NCBI GenBank assembly: GCA_900763965.1
Contig: CAAFMG010000092.1
Coordinates: 1 to 8,693 of the forward strand
Direction: 5' to 3'
DNA: 8,693 bases
Origin: an uncultured Oscillospiraceae bacterium
GTDB taxonomy: Bacteria; Bacillota; Clostridia; Oscillospirales; Oscillospiraceae
Shown here: positions 5,337 to 8,693 of the stretch, one piece after another
How positions within the stretch are numbered: the stretch's first letter is position 1
Layout of the letters: the number at the start of each line of letters is the position of its first letter
Made by a program: the position numbers and the translations under genes
The notes under the pieces: model-generated
Databases searched by the model: none
What the model saw: only the letters and a program-made list of their open reading frames with translations
What the model was told of the DNA's origin: nothing

Positions 5337-6191
5337 TTATACATAAATAATGAAAATACCGGTGAGAATTCCAATCACCGTAGCGGCGGCGGGGAGTTTG
5401 GAGCGCCACATGAGGATGGCTTCCGGCAGCAGTTCACCGAAGACCACATAGAGCATAGCACCGGAGGCGAAGCTCAGGGACAGGGTCAGGGCGAAGGGTC
5501 CCATGGAGCCCACGGTGTAGCCCAGGATGGCACCCAGCACTGTGGGAAAGCCGGTGATGGCAGTGACCACCACGGAGCGCCACTTGGGCATTCCGCCGGA
5601 GATCAGGGGAACGGCAACGGCCATGCCCTCCGGGATGTTGTGCAGACCGATGACAATGGCCATGGTCAGCCCGCCCCGGTTGGTCAGAACCTCTCCCGCC
5701 GTCCGGGCAAAGGATGCGCCGATGACCATGCCCTCCGGGACATTGTGCAGGGCAATGGCAGCGGCCATCACCAATCCTGCCAGAAACAGACCGCTTCTGG
5801 GCTGACGGCCCTCCCGGTGCTCATGCAGGTGGTTGGCGTGGGTCAGCTCCTCCAGGGAGTCGGCGGTCTGGGGGTGGTTTTCGTCAATGTGCGCCACCTC
5901 GTGGTCGGTCTGCCGGTCGATGATGGCGTTCAGCAGAGCGATGACCACATAGCCCAGGATCACGCCCAGGGTCACCAGGGTCACATTGGTGTCCGCCCCC
6001 TCCGGGTGCAGGGCCTCGGTCAGCAGGTCAAAGCAGACAACGGACGTCATAATACCGGCGGCAAAGGACAGCAGCAGGCTGACCGTCTTGCTGGAATCCT
6101 TCCGAAACAGGCAGGAGAGCAGTCCTCCCAGGCCTGTACCGCCCATGCCGGCCAGGGCGGTGATGCCAATAATACTTCCCAAATATTCCAT
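5337..6191 (-). CDS. ZIP-family divalent metal transporter (ZupT-like)
   Basis: This membrane protein is expected to carry divalent metals such as zinc, and perhaps iron or manganese, into the cytoplasm. The 284-residue product has about eight hydrophobic segments. The two signature metal-site motifs are both present: HNVPEG (149-154) and HNIPEG (184-189), in the fourth and fifth helices as in ZupT/ZIP proteins. The loop before them (about 97-125) is rich in histidine (97, 101, 106, 118, 121, 123, 125), a common metal-sensing or metal-gathering feature. FGELLPEA (251-258) fits a later helix. ATG 6191 has GGAGG seven bases upstream. The gene stands alone, with a promoter overlapping a palindrome and its own terminator. 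Metal preference and the exact subfamily cannot be decided from sequence alone, so no symbol is given. Confidence 0.92.
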   Translation of the reverse strand: MEYLGSIIGITALAGMGGTGLGGLLSCLFRKDSSKTVSLLLSFAAGIMTSVVCFDLLTEALHPEGADTNVTLVTLGVILGYVVIALLNAIIDRQTDHEVAHIDENHPQTADSLEELTHANHLHEHREGRQPRSGLFLAGLVMAAAIALHNVPEGMVIGASFARTAGEVLTNRGGLTMAIVIGLHNIPEGMAVAVPLISGGMPKWRSVVVTAITGFPTVLGAILGYTVGSMGPFALTLSLSFASGAMLYVVFGELLPEAILMWRSKLPAAATVIGILTGIFIIYV

Positions 6192-6214
6192 ATCAGGGCC
6201 TCCATTCCATACGG

Positions 6215-6247
6215 GGCTATTTTAGAATAGCCATAGCGGATTGTCAA
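6215..6247 (-). promoter_or_regulatory. ZIP gene promoter with overlapping palindromic operator candidate
   Basis: Read on the - strand: TTGACA (6247-6242), a 17-base spacer and TAAAAT (6224-6219). The -10 box is buried in a perfect 7-bp inverted repeat GGCTATT-TTAG-AATAGCC (6215-6232, + strand). A dimeric repressor bound there would block RNA polymerase; a metal-responsive repressor is plausible given the gene. The word does not match a metal box I can name with confidence. Confidence 0.65.
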
Positions 6248-6317
6248 GGTTTTTCCCCCTTCTCTGCCCTGAAATCAGAAATTTTTTGAACTTTCCCCAA
6301 CGCCGCCCTCCCGTCCC

Positions 6318-6346
6318 TTGACAAGCCCCCGCAAAACAGGTATATT
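6318..6346 (+). promoter_or_regulatory. Promoter of the small membrane protein gene
   Basis: TTGACA (6318-6323), exactly 17 bases, then TATATT (6341-6346). Near-consensus; RNA would start about 6353, leaving a leader of about 29 nt before ATG 6382. Confidence 0.8.
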
Positions 6347-6381
6347 ACATACAGACAGAAACCAATAGGGGGTACATAAAA

Positions 6382-6582
6382 ATGGATAAAAAGAAGCTGG
6401 CACTGTATCTGAACGTCATTGCGCTGATCCTGTTTGTGATCGCCATCATCACCCACAAGCTGGTCATTACCGGCATCGGCAGTATTTTCCTGATTGCCAC
6501 CTTTGTGGTACGCTACATGGCCGTCCAGGAAGCCAGGAAAAACGCCGCCCAGGATGCGCCCAAGGACGAACCCCAGGCATAA
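6382..6582 (+). CDS. Small two-helix membrane protein, function unknown
   Basis: This 66-residue protein has two hydrophobic segments (about 6-24 and 28-46) joined by a short THKL turn, then a charged tail ending QDAPKDEPQA. The turn carries a basic residue and the tail is polar, so both ends probably face the cytoplasm as a hairpin; that topology is inference. It is very likely a real gene: AGGGGGT lies eight bases before ATG, a near-consensus promoter sits just upstream, and a strong terminator starts four bases after the stop. It is a single-gene unit, divergent from the ZIP gene and convergent with the aminotransferase gene. I do not recognise the family. Its separation from the toxin-like peptide by a whole gene, and lack of an antisense promoter, argue against a type I toxin. 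Confidence 0.85.
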   Translation: MDKKKLALYLNVIALILFVIAIITHKLVITGIGSIFLIATFVVRYMAVQEARKNAAQDAPKDEPQA

Positions 6583-6585
6583 AAC

Positions 6586-6619
6586 AAACGGTCTGCTCCC
6601 AATCGGGGCAGACCGTTTT
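6586..6619. terminator. Bidirectional terminator between convergent genes
   Basis: AAACGGTCTGC (6586-6596) pairs with GCAGACCGTTT (6608-6618), 11 bp, with an inner CCC/GGG extension; a T-run (TTTTGTAATTT) follows on the + strand, and GTTTTAT follows on the - strand. It serves the small membrane protein gene and probably also the aminotransferase gene ending at 6650. Confidence 0.9.
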
Positions 6620-6649
6620 GTAATTTGCGGATGGGTGCAGCCAAAGGCC

Positions 6650-7858
6650 TTATCTTCTGTGGCTGTCCAGGAAGTCTCCCAATTCCTCCATGGCGTGGGT
6701 GATGATTTCCGGCTGGGGGAGCATGACGATCCGGAAGCGCAGGTCCTCAAACCAGTCAAAGCCTCTGCCAGGGATCACCAGAATGTGCTTTTCGTAGAGG
6801 AATTTCATGGCGAAATCCTCGTCGCTTTCAAAGTCGAAAACCCCTTCCTCCAAACCGGGGAACAGGTAGAAGGCCGCCTTGTTGGGGATCTGGGTGACAC
6901 CGGGGATCTTTTTCAGCCCCTCCACCGTGGCCTTGCTCTGCTGATACAGCCGTCCGCCGGGCATCATCATGGCCCGGGTGCTCTCCCGGTCGGCCAGGGC
7001 GGCGGGAATTACCAGCTGGGTCAGGGTGTTGCCGCACAGGCGCATGGCCGCCAGCTGGCTGACCCCCTGCTTGATTTGCGTAAGCTCCTCATCCGGGCCG
7101 GAAAACACCATCCAGCCGCAGCGGAAGCCGCAGATGATGTGGGACTTGGAAAGGCCGTTGAAGGTGATGCAGGGCAGGTCGGGGGCCAGAGCGCCCAGAG
7201 AGTCGGTGGGCAGATCCTCCAGCACCAGACGGTCATAAATTTCGTCCGCCAGCAGCAGCAGATGGTGCTCCCGGGCCAGCTGGGCGATTTCCAGCAGGGT
7301 TTCCCGGCTGTACACTGCGCCGGTGGGGTTGTTGGGGTTGATCACCAGAATGGCCTTGGTTCGGGGGGTAATCTTGCTGCGGATGTCCGCCAGATCCGGG
7401 TTCCAATCGTTTTTGGGATCGCAGCGGTAATGCACCGGCTTGCCGCCGCCCAGGTAGGTGTTGTTGCTCCAAAGAGAGTAGCAGGGGGAAGGAACCAGCA
7501 CCTCGTCCCCGGTGCCCACCAGCGCCGTCATCAGCATGGACACCGCCTCGCTGACACCGTTGCAGATGTAAATGTCATCCATGGTGATGCCCTGAAGCCC
7601 CCGCTCCCTGTGGTAGTCCAAAATGGCCTTCCGGGCAGGTGCCATGCCCCGGACATCGCAGTAAGGAACGGCCTCGTCAATATGCTCCAGCAGGGCCTGC
7701 CGGACACTCTGGGGCATGGGGAAGCCGAAATTGCCCGGGTTTCCGGTATTCAGCTTCAGCACCGGCGTTCCCGCCGCCTGCATCTGCAAAGCCTCCACAT
7801 ACAGCGGCCCCCGGATATCGGAATGGACATGAGTCAGGCGATCGGATCGTTGGATCAT
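6650..7858 (-). CDS. alaA: AlaA-like alanine aminotransferase (class I/II, PLP)
   Basis: This cytoplasmic pyridoxal-phosphate enzyme very probably moves an amino group from glutamate to pyruvate to make alanine. The 402-residue product has nearly the length of E. coli AlaA (about 405) and shares its landmarks: DIRGPLYVEA (14-23), LNTGNPGNFGF (36-46), the KITPRT...INPNNPTGAVYS stretch (162-184) with the cofactor-contacting Asn177, ADEIYD (204-209) with Asp205 for the pyridine nitrogen, and TFNGLSKS (232-239) with the Schiff-base Lys238. FRCGWM (245-250) and RIVMLP (376-381) follow, Arg376 being the expected carboxylate-binding arginine. ATG 7858 has GAGAGGAA about seven bases upstream. It is a lone gene with its own promoter. 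Residues just after the lysine (SHIICG) differ from the E. coli enzyme (TYRVAG), so substrate range may differ. Confidence 0.9.
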   Translation of the reverse strand: MIQRSDRLTHVHSDIRGPLYVEALQMQAAGTPVLKLNTGNPGNFGFPMPQSVRQALLEHIDEAVPYCDVRGMAPARKAILDYHRERGLQGITMDDIYICNGVSEAVSMLMTALVGTGDEVLVPSPCYSLWSNNTYLGGGKPVHYRCDPKNDWNPDLADIRSKITPRTKAILVINPNNPTGAVYSRETLLEIAQLAREHHLLLLADEIYDRLVLEDLPTDSLGALAPDLPCITFNGLSKSHIICGFRCGWMVFSGPDEELTQIKQGVSQLAAMRLCGNTLTQLVIPAALADRESTRAMMMPGGRLYQQSKATVEGLKKIPGVTQIPNKAAFYLFPGLEEGVFDFESDEDFAMKFLYEKHILVIPGRGFDWFEDLRFRIVMLPQPEIITHAMEELGDFLDSHRR

Positions 7859-7896
7859 AGCTGCTTCCTCTCTTTCTGGTTGAAAATAATATGGTC

Positions 7897-7925
7897 ACTA
7901 TATCACGTTTTCCCTTCCTTGGCAA
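7897..7925 (-). promoter_or_regulatory. Predicted promoter of the aminotransferase gene
   Basis: Read on the - strand: TTGCCA (7925-7920), a 17-base spacer and TATAGT (7902-7897). RNA would start near 7890, a leader of about 32 nt. Beyond it (7926-8037) I see no gene or clear signal. Confidence 0.7.
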
Positions 7926-8087
7926 GAGAAAAGATGGAGAAATTGCAAAATAACGCAAATTATGCACCTCCGCAGATAGGTTTTGTAAAAAGGACGTGGT
8001 TATGGTGCATTTCTTGCAGGATATCCTCAAAAAAGCAAGCCAAAGGCGGCTGCGCCGCCGGATTCCCGCTGACTTACCCCCTGGGCC

Positions 8088-8271
8088 GGGCGGGCGAAGC
8101 CCGCCCCTTGGCTCTCCCTATGGGAGAGCTGGCACGGCGCAGCCGTGACTGAGAGGGTACCATGTAGCAATCAACGCACTTTTTCCATATTTGCCACTGC
8201 AAACGCCCTCTCAGGCTCGCCGCTGGCTCGCCAGCTCCCCCATAGGGGGAGCCAAGGGCGGCTGCGCCGCC
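8088..8271. repeat. Palindromic repeat unit, copy 2
   Basis: GGGCGGGC-GAA-GCCCGCCC (8088-8106), a hairpin with CCC-TAT-GGG tip, CACGGC-GCA-GCCGTG, a 66-bp core (8149-8214) and the mirror hairpins ending in GGCGGC-TGC-GCCGCC (8257-8271). The core differs from copies 3 and 4 at about seven positions. Confidence 0.8.
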
Positions 8272-8299
8272 GGATTCCCGCCGACTTGCCCTCTGGGCC

Positions 8300-8483
8300 G
8301 GGCGGGCGAAGCCCGCCCCTTGGCTCTCCCATAGGGAGAGCTGGCACGGCGCAGCCGTGACTGAGAGGGTACCCTGTAGCAATCTCCGCACTTTTTCCAT
8401 ATTTGCTACTGCCTGCGCCCTCTCAGGCTCGCCGCTGGCTCGCCAGCTCCCCCATAGGGGGAGCCAAGGGCGGCTGCGCTGCC
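8300..8483. repeat. Palindromic repeat unit, copy 3
   Basis: Same plan and the same 184-bp length as copy 2. Its 66-bp core (8361-8426) is identical to that of copy 4. The last hairpin has one change (GGCGGC/GCTGCC), which turns one G-C pair into a G-U pair. Confidence 0.8.
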
Positions 8484-8541
8484 GGGTTCCCGCCGTCTTA
8501 CCCTCCGGGTCGATTGAAGCACATTGTCATTTCACTGCGCT

Positions 8542-8693
8542 GGGCGGGCAGCGCCCGCCCCTTGGCTCTCCCTATGGGAGAGCTGGCACGGCTGAAAGCC
8601 GTGACTGAGAGGGTACCCTGTAGCAATCTCCGCACTTTTTCCATATTTGCTACTGCCTGCGCCCTCTCAGGCTCGCCGCTGGCTCGCCAGCTC
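8542..8693. repeat. Palindromic repeat unit, copy 4 (cut by window end)
   Basis: Outer hairpin GGGCGGGC/GCCCGCCC (8542-8560), CCC-TAT-GGG hairpin, a longer third hairpin CACGGCT-GAA-AGCCGTG, and a 66-bp core (8605-8670) identical to copy 3. The unit runs off the end of the window. Confidence 0.8.

Larger units (their letters stand above)
8038..8693. repeat. Tandem array of the long palindromic repeat
   Basis: The array starts with the tail end of a truncated unit (8038-8059, ending in the GGCGGC-TGC-GCCGCC hairpin) and continues with units at 8088-8271, 8300-8483 and 8542 to the window edge. A 28-bp linker separates each of the first joins (8060-8087, 8272-8299); the last linker is 58 bp and carries extra sequence (8484-8541). 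No gene is supported here: open frames starting inside the cores just read repeat sequence and repeat each other. Confidence 0.85.

Noticed and set aside
5271..6230. 319-codon open frame on the + strand opposite the ZIP gene
   Set aside because: It is the reverse-strand shadow of a clear ZIP gene, rich in Gly, Gln and His as expected of such shadows, with no family features.
6494..8152. 552-codon open frame on the + strand opposite the aminotransferase gene
   Set aside because: It is a long shadow of the GC-rich aminotransferase gene running into repeats; the - strand frame matches AlaA through its full length.
8145..8608. Two similar open frames starting MTERVPCSN within the repeat array
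   Set aside because: They are the same repeat unit read twice, without ribosome-binding sites; stops and starts fall within palindromic arms.
8038..8693. CRISPR array
   Set aside because: Units are about 184 bp with inner palindromes and near-constant linkers, not short repeats with unique spacers; no cas genes are near.

Overview
The window looks like the chromosome of a gut Firmicute of the Oscillospiraceae/Ruminococcaceae type. This is inferred from the GC-rich codon use, the Gram-positive style ribosome-binding sites and sigma-A promoters, the lipoprotein polyamine-binding protein, and intergenic gaps packed with hairpin repeats of a kind common in that group. I cannot name the species.

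Layout: 1-520 is a gene-free gap with small GC-rich hairpin repeats. 603-4551 is a complete spermidine/putrescine ABC importer, potA-potB-potC-potD, on the + strand. It has a promoter at about 525-552, overlapping genes (A/B, B/C), a hairpin-containing gap before potD, and a strong terminator at 4568-4598. A long palindromic repeat element follows at 4647-4833. Then comes a compact cassette (about 4854-5251) that I read as a type I toxin-antitoxin module. It holds a 32-residue membrane peptide with an unusually strong but hairpin-occluded Shine-Dalgarno, a convergent antisense RNA of about 90 nt with its own near-consensus promoter, and an inverted repeat at the two transcript starts. Next are a ZIP-family metal transporter (5337-6191, -) with a palindromic operator candidate on its promoter, and an orphan 66-residue two-helix membrane protein (6382-6582, +) with its own promoter and terminator. 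An AlaA-like alanine aminotransferase (6650-7858, -) comes next. From 8038 to the window end there is a tandem array of the same palindromic repeat family, in the opposite orientation to the copy after potD.

How they work together: PotA (ATPase), PotB/PotC (permeases) and PotD (lipoprotein receptor) form one polyamine uptake system. The ZIP transporter, the small membrane protein and the aminotransferase are separate single-gene units, each with its own promoter and terminator, and show no obvious functional link. The most notable content is non-coding: the toxin/antisense cassette with its built-in RNA switches, and the palindromic repeat family whose hairpins keep their stems while the arm and loop bases change.
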